DNA of 64,000 nt from Larix kaempferi (Eukaryota; Streptophyta; Pinopsida; Pinales; Pinaceae), in the NCBI GenBank assembly GCA_027924585.1, contig BSBM01000001.1, positions 52,692,501 through 52,756,500 of the forward strand. Reading direction: 5' to 3'. The notes beneath the pieces are model-generated. The model saw only the letters and a list, made by a program, of their open reading frames with translations, did not search any database and had not been told where the DNA came from. Numbering within the stretch: the stretch's first letter is position 1; every line of letters begins with the position of its first letter. The translations under genes were made by a program, and so were the position numbers. Shown in pieces: positions 12,070 through 23,771 of the stretch.

Positions 12070-12720
12070 ATTACGTGCGTCAAAAAACCTAGCTGCAACA
12101 TCTCAGGCTATTACGAGCACACAGCTCTACCTGTAGGATCTCCCAGGAGCACATTACATGTGACCCATCACAAAACCTGGCTGAAGCATCCCAGGCTGTT
12201 ACGAGCACGCAGATCTACCTGTCGGATCTCCCAGGAGCACATTACATGTGATCTCACCACAAAACCTGGCTGAAGCATACCAGGCTGTTACGAGCCCACA
12301 GCTCTACCTGTCGGATCTCCCAGGAGCACATTACATGTGGTCCACCACAAAACCTGGCTGAAGCATCTGAGGCCTTTTTCATCCTGTCCAGATATCCCAG
12401 GAGCAAATTACATGTGGTCATGGCAAAACCTAGCTGAAGCATCTGAGGCCTTTTTCATCCTGTCCAGATCTCCCAGGAGCAAATTACATGCCATAGGACA
12501 AAACCTCGTAAGAGCAACTGCCAGATATCCCAGGGCACCGAATTACATGCCATAGGAAAAACCTCGAAAGACTATCTGCAGATATCCCAGGGCACAAATT
12601 ACATGTCCTCCCAAGCAAAGCCTCGCAAGAGCATTTTCCAGATGTCCCAGGGCACCGAATTACATGCCATAGGAAAAATCTCGAAAGACCATCTGCAAAT
12701 CTCCCAGGGCACAAATTACA
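12070..12720. repeat. Tandem repeat block A of the element 2 3' untranslated region
   Basis: About nine units share a core close to TCCCAGGAGCACATTACATG. Going from low to high coordinate the unit shrinks from about 90 bp to about 76 bp to about 58 bp, as internal pieces (the TTACGAGCAC and CTACCTGTCGG parts, then the TTTTTCATCCTGTCC part) are lost. Element 3 has a related block at 39780-40340. Confidence 0.85.
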
Positions 12721-12889
12721 TGCTTACCTGCACAACCTGATCCACGGCCACAAAGTATCATCTGATACTCATCAAACATCATCCTGATGTACACATGATC
12801 ATCCTGATCATCATCACTACAACATCCTGCTGCATGTCATCTGGAGAAGCTCGTCATCCATGATAATCCTGATCATACAATGCATCCAT

Positions 12890-13270
12890 CTGATGCACAC
12901 CAAGTATCCACCCAATACATACATAGATACATGATCCACACAATGTATCCATCAATCATACATGATCTACCTGATCATACAAAGATACATGATCCACACA
13001 ATGTATCCATCAGCATACATGATATACCTGATCATACAAAGATACATGATCCACACAATGTATCCATCAGCATACATGATCTACCTGATCATACAAAGAT
13101 ACATGATCCACACAATGTATCCATCAGCATACATGATCTACCTGATCATACAAAGATACATGATCCACGCAATGTATCCATCAGCATCCAACATGATGCG
13201 TGCATACATAAATGATCCAACTGATCATATCCAGCATCCAACATGATGCATACATACATAAATGATCCAA
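12890..13270. repeat. Tandem repeat block B, 57-bp period
   Basis: At least four nearly identical 57-bp units (starts near 12961, 13018, 13075 and 13132) each contain ACCTGATCATACAAAGATAC and CACAATGTATCCATCAG. Because 57 is a multiple of three, long false frames appear in several phases. Element 3 has a block with the same period at 39150-39370. Confidence 0.9.
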
Positions 13271-13393
13271 CTGATCATATCCAAGCAAAAACCAAAACAT
13301 CATCCTGATGCTCATCATCTAGCGCTTACATCCATAGCCATGTGAAGGGTCCCCCTTTCAACATGCTTGGAATGGCTTCAGCAAATGTGTCCG

Positions 13394-14470
13394 TCACTTC
13401 TTCCTCGAAGTATCCTCGATTTGAAGCACGCCAAGTCTCTCTCTGAAGTACTCGAACTTCACCCTGGCTAGTGGCTTTGTCATCACATCTGCAATCTGCT
13501 CATCCGTCACAACATACAGGACCTTCACAACTCCTCTCTGCACCATATCCCTAATATAGTGATATTTGATCTCTATGTGTTTCAACCTGTCATGAAACAC
13601 TGGGTTCTCGGACAGCTTCACACAACTCTGGTTATCACAGAAGATACCAGTAGCATCCAACAGGAGATCAAATAACTCAGACAGTAACTTCCACAGCCAT
13701 ACTACCTCACAACTAGCTGAACAGGCTGCAACATACTCAGCCTCAGTTGTACTCAGTGCTACGCAGGACTGCTTCCTGCTAAACCAAGAGATCACACCTG
13801 ATCCCATATTGAAGCAGCACCCAGATGTGCTCTTCCTATCTGCAGCACTGCCAGCCCAATCTAAATCAACATAACCCTGTAGGTTAAACTTTTGATTCGC
13901 TTCATACTTGAGCCCATAATCCACTGTACCCTTCAGGTACCTCAGAACATACTTTACAACAACTAGGTGAACACTCCTCGGATTCGTCAGGAACTGGCTC
14001 AATGTGTTCACAACAAAGCAAATGTTTGGTCTCGTGTTCGTCAGGTACATCAAGTACCCAATCATCTGACGATACATAGAGACATCAACCGGCTCAAATG
14101 AAGCATCACATAGAAGCTTCAGATTCGATGTCATAGGTGTGGCCATGGCCTTGCAATTCATCATCCCGAACCTCTTCAAGATCTCTTACTACATACTTCC
14201 CTTGTCCAAGGAAGATTCCATCTACGCTCTGCCACACCTCCATGCCAAAAACAAATAGTGCATCATCCCCAAGTTCTTCATCTCGAACTCGGTAGTAAGC
14301 TTCCGCTGCGTGTCGGCAATCAATCTATCTTCACCTGATACAAACCGGTTATCCGCATACAAAAGTAGTATCACTGGATTGCCTTCCTCAACCTTGTAGA
14401 AAAGATTGGAATCCGCTTTATTCTTGGTAAAGCCCGAACTGAGTAGAAAGCTGTCTATCCTACCATACCA
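13394..14470 (-). pseudogene. Element 2 reverse transcriptase palm and RNase H
   Basis: The open part (13394-14179, 261 codons) covers the C-terminal RT region and Copia RNase H: MATPMTSNLK, YRQMIGYLMYLTNTRPN, DLDWAGSAADRKSTSG, STTEAEYVAACSASCE and FCDNQSCVKLSEN. Upstream to 14470 RT continues out of phase (KADSNLFYKVEEG). The palm motif reads YADN where YVDD is expected, so one catalytic Asp is lost. The region ends about 30 bp before the 3' repeats. Sequence is close to the element 3 protein over the whole stretch. Confidence 0.88.
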
Positions 14471-14740
14471 AGTTTAGCACACATATATGACTACACCATG
14501 CTGTCTTGAAATCCATCTGGTGCATCTTTTATTTCATCACTTTTATATTTCTCAATGTTACCATCTGCAACATTCTTGATCTGATAGTTCCATTTCGAAG
14601 TTATATAACAAACTTCCCTTCACGTCTTGGGACTACATCCCAAACATCATTCTGACGGATCATGGCATTCCATTTCTTCATCCCAGATCCTGGGAACTTC
14701 AGTATCTTCAATAGATATATTTGTTGCTGGAACAAATGTT
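14471..14740 (-). pseudogene. Collapsed RT entry region of element 2
   Basis: Short translated matches to the start of Copia RT survive, but with deletions between them: HQMDFKTA (near 14500-14525), SKWNYQIKNVADGNIEKYK (near 14550-14610) and a piece of the E-W-K-D-A-M region near 14650-14690. Frames change between pieces. This is an eroded, internally deleted segment, not a gene. Confidence 0.65.
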
Positions 14741-16400
14741 GTAGTCCTTTTTTGTAGGTGAAGATATACGGTCTTTCCTACAAAACAGGTTAAATTGCAT
14801 GATTAGAAACATCTCATAATTTTCAGAACAAATTCTCATAAAGAAATATGTCATACAGTCATGCAATTATCTTAGCCAATGCTTCAATACAACATTTATC
14901 CATATTCCATAACTTTCTAGATGCCTTCCAATATCTACCAGAACATTGTCCAGAGTGTGCACAACTCCCAACATGTCAGCAAAGAGGTTTCATTCTAGAT
15001 AAGTAGCAATGGAATGTTGTACAGTGCCATAGGCCACTTACCCATGTATATTAGTAGTATATTGTTCATCAATGCAACTATTCTAATATGCACAATACAT
15101 ATCCTAAGTCTAGGAACATGAGCATATACATCATTGAACAATTTTATTTAAACAGACAAATATGAAAGAAATTAAAATACTTATCTTTGTTTGTTGGGTG
15201 GACTCCCTTTGAGTCTTTGCTTCCTTACAGGAGCTGCTGGAGTCCTAATCTGAAGTAGCTTCTTCTACACCTTTCTGTTGTGGAAAGATGGTCAACTCCC
15301 TCTGAATATCTGCATCCTTGCAGAAACTACTGAAGTGTGTTCCTTTGCTTTCTTGCAGGAACAACTGGAGTGTGATCCCTCTTGATCTTTGCTTCCTGGA
15401 TTACCTGTTCTTGAACTCATATTCATCCTTGGTCCCTATGCATGCTTATTAGTATCATGATTGTGTTATCCTTGTGATCTCATATAAAATCATACATTCA
15501 TTAGTATACTATTAAGACACAATAATCTCAAGCATGTATAGTCATGATCATTTCAAACAGAAAATAATAAGCATTAGCATTCAAGGTTTATGTAGGATTC
15601 TTATGGTTAGTCAAATCATAAGAAACATAACATGTCTAAACCTGTAATTACTCAAACCTATGACTCTTCAGGTTAGTTGAATCATCAATCAAGATAAGAG
15701 ATATAATATGCATAAAACCTGTGATTATTCAAACCTATACCTTCATGATTCTTCTGGTTAGTCATTACATCAATTATGGTAAGAAACATAATATGCATAC
15801 AACCATGATTATTCAAACTTATGGCTTCATGAATAATCATTATCAACAACACAACAGTATAAGATCCTAACACAAGGTAGGATTCTAGCTTGATATAGGA
15901 AAAACATACCTGGATTAGCATGCTAGCTATTTATGTCTAACATACCCGTATAATGTCTTTTGTTTATCTTCAGTGACTTGTGCTAGTAACCTGCATGTCT
16001 TATAAATTAACCATTGTATAAACAAGTTATACATACCTCGTAAATAGATCTTCTATGAGATCCATGATAATGGATGAGTCTTTATCCTCATGTCATCATG
16101 ATCATATGTTCTTGAACTGGAACATGATTTGTCTTTCTTGGTGTACCTTTCATGTTAGTAGACAACATAAACCTCATACAACACCATAATGCATTAGTAC
16201 AATCATAAGTGTCAACACCCTAACCAATGAATATCTTCTATCATGCATTCATAATTTTGTTAAGGTGATACGAAAAATCTAAAATCAAGATTGTACTAAC
16301 CATAATAACATGAAGACAAACATACCATAAACTTAATCATGAACAAATCTCAAAACATACCTCGATGAGTCATACCTGTCGAGATCTCTTGTAATCTTCT
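14741..16400. other. Foreign or eroded filler inside element 2
   Basis: In an intact relative this interval would hold gag, protease and integrase. I find none of these. The sequence is AT rich with no long frame. At 15190-15410 three loose copies of a CTTGCAGGAACAACTGGAGT-like phrase occur. Origin unknown: it could be captured host DNA or sequence decayed beyond recognition. Confidence 0.5.
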
Positions 16401-17651
16401 TATGTAAAGCCTTAGCCTTATCTCCCTCTGAAACAGGAACTCCTTCACTTATGCAGGCGACAAATCCATCTTCTTCTAGGATTAACCCTATCCACTTGAT
16501 TTGCAAGAACTGGACCTGGAGCTAGATATGGGTTTGTCAGAGAAACCCCAAAAATTCAAACTTTGAATTTCAAACTTCCGAAAGGATAGAAATATGCGCC
16601 TTGATGAGCTGATCAAACTGGTATATTCAGAATTTGAAAACTGCAAAGTTTCACTCCTCAATTTTGCCTTTGAAACTTCCAGATTCACTGGACGTGACCT
16701 TGAACTGGGGTTTGATGAAGCCCACTCTTCTACCCAATCAAAAGGTTTGATCCAAATCTCTAAGCTTCTATTTTTCTGAGGAGCTTCCAGCCATGGTCAC
16801 AGATTTCAAAAATTCCCATTTTTACAGAAGCCCTAATTTTCCACTTTCCTGATCAAAGTCCCGAACTAGGGTCTGATCAAGCCCGGCCTTCTGCCCAACC
16901 AAAAATTCTGATCTTGGTCTCTAAATTTTTATTTTTATGAGTATCATTCAGCCGTGGTCTCCGATTACAAAAATTCCAACTTTCTCCAAAGCCCTAATTT
17001 CCGGAAGCCATGAATGAAGGTACCAAAAAATAATTCTGTTTTGACAGAAATATGTACCTGATTGTTTCTGGTGTAACTCCTAAATTTTTGATCCACAGGG
17101 TCTGAAACCGTTTCTTGAGATAGCCTGACCTGTTATCTTTCCATCCTGATAGGTCTGACCTCAATTGGATTTTCTGAGAGAGATTTATGCCAAATGTCGC
17201 AACGTGACCTGTTTATGGGATAATACAGGAGAGCGAACTTGTACGGAGTGCCACGTGTCACTGGTTCACCTTCGGCCTCTGAAAAAGTGTTTTGAGATAG
17301 TCCAGTCTGTGTACTACCTGTCACTTTTTACGAAATTTCATTTGGATCTTCCTAGCCCAAATTATGACCTTTTTCCCAAGGTCACCTGATTTTAACTCAG
17401 ATCTGGAAGAGGCAGAAACCCTATATTGCACAGATCATAAATCACAAAGTACAACGAATTAGAGGTTTTCCTTTGGACACAAGGTACCTGGAGATTTAAT
17501 ATTCGTCCTGTAACAATTTCATATCCTAAAACTTTGCCAAAACGGATGTATAGCGAAAGTTCTACGATGACTGGTTTTTTTCTATATCAAGCCCTAGCAT
17601 CGTAAGTGCAACAAGTGTCATACATGCCATATCATGCCTTCTTTTAGGCTA
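16401..17651 (-). other. Element 2 leader region
   Basis: On the minus strand this lies just after the primer site. Between about 16490 and 16610 it resembles the leader of element 3 (35270-35385): both have an inverted match for GATCAGCTCATCAAGGCGCA, the TTTCTATCCTTT stretch and an AAATCC(C/T)AAT segment. This ties elements 2 and 3 to one lineage. No coding frame is supported. Confidence 0.55.
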
Positions 17652-17663
17652 GCTCTGATACCA
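17652..17663 (-). promoter_or_regulatory. Element 2 primer binding site, initiator-Met tRNA
   Basis: On the minus strand TGGTATCAGAGC follows the 5' LTR directly. Confidence 0.92.
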
Positions 17664-18270
17664 TGTTAAATTTTTCAGAATTTACTTCAATCTGATCTAG
17701 GATCTTAACTGAGAGAAAAACATGTACAGCATATCTACAACATATCAATCATGGAGACAATAATGCAAGCACACAAGAGACACAAAGATTTACTTGGGGA
17801 AAACCATAAAGGTGAAAAACCCCAATAACTTCCTCAGAGATAGATAGAGAAATGATACAACCAACCATGAGAGATAGACACAACCTAGCAGCAGATCCTG
17901 CTCCTCCATAAGTGCACCACTCCTCCTTGAGTGCATGAGTGAGAAGTGAGTGAGTAAATAGAGTGCCTCCCGCACTCTATTTATACTTGACTTGACTTGC
18001 CTTTTTACCTAACTCATGTAGGCTCGAACTTAACCACATAACATAATGCTGAGTGGGCCGACCCCCAATAGGGTGGTCTACTAACCCTTTGACCCACATG
18101 ACTTATACAGGGCCGACCCCAAACAAGGTGGTCTAATAACCCATCAAGTATAAGTTACGACACTTACAATATAAATGACGACACTTCCTTATAGAGGAAT
18201 AATACCATCTCTATAGGAATACAATATACATATATGTGAAATACATTCCGAAGTTACATATACATCAACA
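17664..18270 (-). repeat. Element 2, 5' LTR (607 bp)
   Basis: Partner of 11171-11821, without the 44-bp internal duplication. It contains the TATA hairpin at 17955-17985 (stem TAAATAGAGTGC with GCACTCTATTTA). Confidence 0.93.
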
Positions 18271-19202
18271 GTCTAACTCATTATTGGTGATTTTTAGTGA
18301 TCAATGATTCAGGCTCTTACAATCTCGATTATGACTAGAAGCCACTTAGCTAACTTGCTCTCTTCATTAGGGCCTCATTCTCTCTCTCCCTACTATTTTA
18401 CAAAGATATTCTTTACTGAATTATTGAGGCTTTGCCATGAACATAGAATTCTTCAAATAGTAAAAACATTCTTGTATCCTTCAATATATGAGAAACTTGT
18501 CACTATTAGAACTTGTTGTTATTATGAAGCCTAAGCATCCCTAAAATATTCCCAGAATTAACCCAAAAATGTCATCTTCATCTACTATAGGGGTCTTCAA
18601 ATAGTTCTGCAAAAGAGATCAAAGTTCAACTGGGAATGATTACTTTAGGATCCTCCATCAACATTGGTGCTTAACATGATGTTACGATCATTTGTTCACC
18701 CTCAAATATGTTTGTGGTAAGCCAACTATGGATGCTATAGTGCCATGGGTTTTTTCACTAAACCCACCTGTCAAATTATCTCAATTTATCATTATCTATC
18801 AGTTGCACACCTACCAAAATGGCATTTTGATCCCCTTAACTCTTCGAGATTGCTTTCATTAAATGTACACAAGCCTTATAGATTCTAGAACTTGGTTCTG
18901 GAGACAAACCGAGTTAATGTATGCAGGCCTTATATGCTTGAATTTAAATTTTATCCTTGATAAGCTTCAAATGAAAGAAGACTCATTCTTTTTTTTATAG
19001 CGCTTAGATTATGCTTTGGAGTTAATTTTATAATTGTATTCATCTTTGGAGTCTATCAACCATTGAAGCCATCTTCATTGAACTTGCAAATAATTTTCTG
19101 CTTAATTACTAATGGCCCCGAGGCACTGTATTGAGGGCTAAATAATATTTGTTTTCCTAACAGAAAAGATACCCGTGACATAATTGCTAAGCCTGTTGAA
19201 GT

Positions 19203-19264
19203 ATTTTTAGCCTTAAAAAACAGTAAAGAGGCCTCAAATCCAAAGTTGTGCACGTTCTGAGCAT
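19203..19264. repeat. Dispersed 62-bp repeat, copy 1
   Basis: Matches 26057-26118 with a handful of differences, sharing AAAGAGGCCTCAAATCCAAA and TTCTGAGCA. It is probably a fragment of an old interspersed element whose full form is not in the window. Confidence 0.6.
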
Positions 19265-21929
19265 TTTAGGATTTTTCCTATAATGGCAGTCACAAATGGC
19301 CATAAAACTTCATCATTTTCAGTCTCGGCCAAAACGATATCTGCACTTGAAGACAGTGTTCCACATTTTGGAAGGATTTAGGTCTATTTGAGAGGATCTG
19401 TCCCATAATATGAGCCTTTGGAGGTTGGTTCTTCTGCCTATTGGAGGATTCTTTCTTACTGCAATTTAGAAATATCCCTTAATTATAAGAAGACATGGTG
19501 TGGATCCATTTCCTATTTGCTTCCCTTTCAATGGGATCTTGACATGGTTGAGGATGTTTTCTATAAGCTCATACTATGACTGTGTGAAGTGGTTGAAGAA
19601 ATATTTCCCCACTTCTAGAAGCATATCCCTTACTGGCCAACAGAAAAGTTAAAACCCTCGCCCCCAACACCTCCCATCCCTGTTAATCTTTTCGCATTAG
19701 CCTCTCTCCCTCTTTCTATATATATATTTTAATGAAAATAGCCTCAGGTTTGCCCTAAAATATGTTAGGTTAATTTTCATTTCCATTTTATGTGACATTT
19801 TGGAGGGAAAAAAGTCACGTTATCTTCACAAAAATTTAGTATCTCTAAAGTCCAATATTTGAGTACAAGGTTAGTTTTCCTCTATAACAGGTTACAGAAC
19901 AACTGAAATTCTTTTCTGATGTGAAAATTGTTTTTAAGTTTTTCTTCCATCTATCTCATCTTCATTCTTAAATAATTTAGTTATTTTTGTTGAAGTTATA
20001 CTTTCTTGGTAGAGCACTTCACATTTGTTGGATCCATTATCGTCTAAGCCGCCTTCTTGCTTTGATGATTTAGCCATCTTCTTTTAAGATTTACCCTTTT
20101 CTTGGTAGAGCACTTTGCATTCACTGGACCCATCATCTTTTGAGTCTTGTACTATTTGCTCTCTTCTTCATCTTCTTTGGTCATAGCGTATGGCTTTGAA
20201 GCTTCTACTTTTGTCGGTTTTTTAAAAGTTTTCCATTTTGTATTCTTTCATCGAAGGGGAAGAAAGTTCCATTGGACATTCTAATTTTTTGACAGGTCAT
20301 AATGTTTAATATATATTATATAATAGTAATAATACCTAATCCCAACAAAAGCACAAATATTTACAAAATGGTTGATCTTAGAGTTCACAAACCATTATTA
20401 TATTATATAAACTGACTTCTTTTTCTCCACTTTATCTGGATAATTTTACTTATTAGTTATTATAAACTTGCTATAACCTTATTTCCATGCTAGTATCAAT
20501 CATAGAAACGGTTAATATTGCAAAAAGAGGAATTCTTTGATACATCTTTCTTGATAGATTTCAATTGGTTGCTCGACTGAAGTTCCTCTGGATTTGATTG
20601 GTCTTCCATTGAATCTTGAGAATAATTTCTTTGGTATTGGCTTATGTGCACCTTTCAGTCAGGAATTATCTTCATTATTTGAACTTTCAGTAGGTTGGGT
20701 TCCATGAGAATGGACTGCAAAGGTTGGGAAATAATTCTATAAAAGCATAATTTTCTTCATGAATTCTGTGCATGCCTTCCCCACAATAATTGGTATTCTT
20801 AAAGAGGACAAGAGTGTTGGTAGCACCAAAGAAGGAAGATGAAGCAAAAGGATAAGAAGATACATTAGGAGTGGGTTCCAAAAATTACCTTTTCAACAAT
20901 ATTGACTCTGTTGTTTAGGTGAAAGGTAAGGGCTAAGCTCCAAGGAAACAGAGGGTGGCTGAAAATATTGTGCGGAAGTTTGAACCTCATTGTGGTGGCT
21001 TGGAACATAGACAAAGGCCTAGTCTCATTCATATCAAGCTTATCTTGTAGCTGCAATCCACATCTTGCAATAGAATGTTAATTATGGTAACAAATCTACA
21101 GATCTTTTTTATTGATGCTTGCAAAGCATTAGAGAACATTTCCAATCACATTCCTAATAAAGATTAACTTTATGTCCTGAAACATGAGGGGTGCTTCCCA
21201 CATGTACACAAAGCACACTGGATAATTTTTCAAACAACGGAAATCATAATTCATTTCAACTTTTAAATACAAAGAATATGGCTATTAGGAAGCGATATTC
21301 TCAACATGGCTTGGGAGATCCACACTGCATCTACATGCTCTACAGAAAGAGTAGACCACCCATATGAGAAACAACTATTTGTGAACTCGGTATGATTGTC
21401 CATACCTTTACGTATGGAAGTAACGTGTCTGATCAAGAGTCAAACCCTGCAATAATAGCTATAAACTTTTTCCTAATATAAAAATCTAAAGACTTGAACC
21501 ATGACCATCTCGTTTTGTATGATCAATGACAGGATGCATCTCAGAGCAACCTACTAACCCTCATAAATATTACAAATTATCTTGATGGGAACATTTTAAC
21601 TATTTATATATGAAACTAATAAGAAAATTCTATCGATCCAAGGATTCGACCACTAGGCTCAAGATTTGTGTTGTTCTAACAAGTGAGCCTAACCCTAAAA
21701 TTTTATCTGCTCCTACAAATCACCATTGTATCCCTTAAATGGATCCAATTTATTCTCTTGACAAAAACATTGAAGGTCCCTAAATCGATTTGCAGAGTTA
21801 TAACTAGTCACCTTGCTTCTTTCGGGGGAGTCTAAGTGCACTTGAACACGGAGAATCCTGAAGTAGAAATAGATAATTCGAGGAACAACATTCCACACTA
21901 CTTGTAGAATTAGGATAAAATTGTTGGCA

Positions 21930-22075
21930 TATCCATCATCATCATCTTCATCATCACCATCTTAGTCATCATAATCGTATTAAATGCATTCACATCTATA
22001 AAACATCATTGCCATCATCATCATATTAAATAAATTCACATATATAAAACAACATTACCATCATCACCATCAATC
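21930..22075. repeat. CAT-rich microsatellite with a 46-bp tandem pair
   Basis: CAT triplets surround two imperfect 46-bp units starting at 21978 and 22024 (TATTAAATGCATTCACATCT and TATTAAATAAATTCACATAT). Simple-sequence expansion. Confidence 0.7.
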
Positions 22076-22739
22076 CAAAATTACAATTTTGATCACTAAA
22101 TTCTAATGATGAAAAATGAATAAAATGTAAAATGTAAAATGTTTAGTCTTCTTAGTAAAAAACTACTTATGAAAAAACACAATAAAAAAATATTAAAGAA
22201 AATTAAATATAAAAATATAAAAATAAATCAAAATCATAAAAAATCAAAATAAAATCAAAATGGAAAAACAACAAAGAACAAAACCTCTGCCCCAATATGT
22301 AGGCTCGACTGCCTTGATCCCTCCAGGAGGGGCTCGATGCAAGGATGCTCAACCGGTCTCTGAAGGGAGAAGGAAGATACTAAGGGATGAATGGTCTTGT
22401 TTTCGATTGTCGATATTCTCAGGTTTGATCATAGGTGTAGCATTTGAAGAATGCTCAGATTAGAACTGCGATCCAATATCACAACTCGAGGAGAACACTA
22501 AATCATTGATGACTGAGGAATGGCATTTCAAAATCTAATTGAGAAAGAGAATCGTTCGTCTCAGCACTTGCAAATATTTGGTAGCTCTGGACATTGAAAA
22601 GATATATGGAATTTATCCATATTAGGGTTGAAGTTACACACAATCACCATGGATGTGCGATGTAGCCAGAGTTCTATTGATTAGGGATTCGTTTGAAGGT
22701 TGTTGTTCCAGAGTTGAGTGTGCATTTATAAACCTGGGC

Positions 22740-23771
22740 ATTTTCATACAAAAGATTCAGGAATCTGAGGTTGCGCCATCAGCAACATCCCATAATGCAT
22801 GGAAGACCTCCCCTGCATCCACCTTCCTTTCCAGGTGGACAACAACAATCACCAGCAGCGACAACAACAACATCATCATCCTGTATTTGGACCACGTCCA
22901 AGCATGGTTTCTAGTGCAAATCATGCAATACTACGTGGCCCTCCCCCTGGACATATGCCCTCTGGGATGCCTCCAGGGCCAGTTTCACCTACACCACCTA
23001 TGAGAACATTGCCCTCTGTTCCACATCCAGCACCACCAGCAACACTAATGCCTTTTATGGTTCCTCCACCCCCTTTGCCTAGAGGGACTCCTCTTCCTGT
23101 AGGGTTAACTGGATCTACTCCAGTTCCACCTCCATCATTTACTACTTTCCTACAAAATCCTCGTGGAGATGCCCCTGTAGCACCTCTGTCCCCTCCACCA
23201 CCCCCTCTTCCACGCCCTTCATCTCTTCCCCCATCTCCACCTCCTCCCCCACCTGGATCACCAACACAGACTTTGCCTGCTAGAGTTGATCCTGTTTTTC
23301 CTCACCTGCTACCCCAAATCTCATCTTCTCTTCCTGCACCTCCACCCAAGCCTAGTGATGAAGAACTGCTTCGCAATATTGAAATATTATCATAGTTTTT
23401 TATTAAGAATGGACTAGAGTTTGAGAATATGGCTCGAGCTAAAGAAGTTGGCAATCCAAAGTATGCATTTTTGTTTGGCGGGGAGCCTGGAAGTGATGCT
23501 TGGATTGGATTTGAGTACTTCAAGTGGGAAAAGATGAAATTTGAGTTAGAGTTGAAGATACAACAGCAACCAAAAGTCAAGTAGCTTTCAGAAACATCAG
23601 TTTCTCCTGATCCTACTCAACAACTTGCAGAAACTTCGTTTCCCCCTGAGCCTACTCAGAAGTTTGCAGATACTTTGCTTGCACCTGAGACTACTCAGCA
23701 GTTCACAGAGTTAGCTATTGCTTTGGAAGGGGTTGCAAAATCTCCTGCAGGCTCAGACACAGACATGGAAG
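22740..23771 (+). pseudogene. SURP (SWAP) domain splicing-factor-like exon with stops
   Basis: One frame, open from about 22850, encodes a Gln/His tract, a Pro-rich region (runs such as PPPPPLPRPSSLPPSP), then a SURP-like module with EELLRNIEILS, KNGLEFENMARAKEVGNPKY and AFLFGGEPGSDA. SURP modules bind RNA and splicing partners in the nucleus. After it come three ETS..P.PTQQ repeats and a good donor site GAAG|GTGAGT at 23771. Two in-frame TAG codons (23393-23395, inside SURP, and 23582-23584) and a phase change near 22850 in the Gln tract break it. Both TAGs could be CAG changes. No further exons are found, so it is a gene fragment or pseudogene. The exact family member is not assigned. Confidence 0.7.

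Larger units (their letters stand above)
11166..18275 (-). mobile_element. Element 2: deletion-derivative Copia element with young LTRs
   Basis: LTRs at 11171-11821 and 17664-18270 are flanked by GTCTA (11166-11170, 18271-18275). On the minus strand a Met-tRNA primer site adjoins the right LTR and a purine tract adjoins the left. Inside are only a leader related to that of element 3, a long region of unknown origin, a collapsed RT start, RT/RNase H, and a 1.5-kb repeat-rich 3' untranslated part. Gag, protease and integrase are absent. I see about nine substitutions across the 607 shared LTR bases, so it moved recently, probably with proteins from a relative. Confidence 0.92.
18276..22640. other. 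Unassigned intergenic or intronic sequence
   Basis: About 4.4 kb with only short frames and no domain I recognise. Notable small items are a duplicated phrase CTTGGTAGAGCACTT at about 20010 and 20101, a dispersed repeat at 19203-19264 and CAT-rich DNA near 21930-22075. Confidence 0.55.

Noticed and set aside
12880-13246. Frames of 94-111 codons with a repeating peptide
   Set aside because: They are read through a 57-bp tandem repeat whose period is a multiple of three; no stop can arise once one unit is open.
12070-13270. CRISPR-like regular repeats
   Set aside because: Units are contiguous tandem repeats without unique spacers, in a plant retrotransposon.
22260-22463. 67-codon frame before the SURP exon
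   Set aside because: No domain, no splice context that joins it to the SURP frame, and low coding character.
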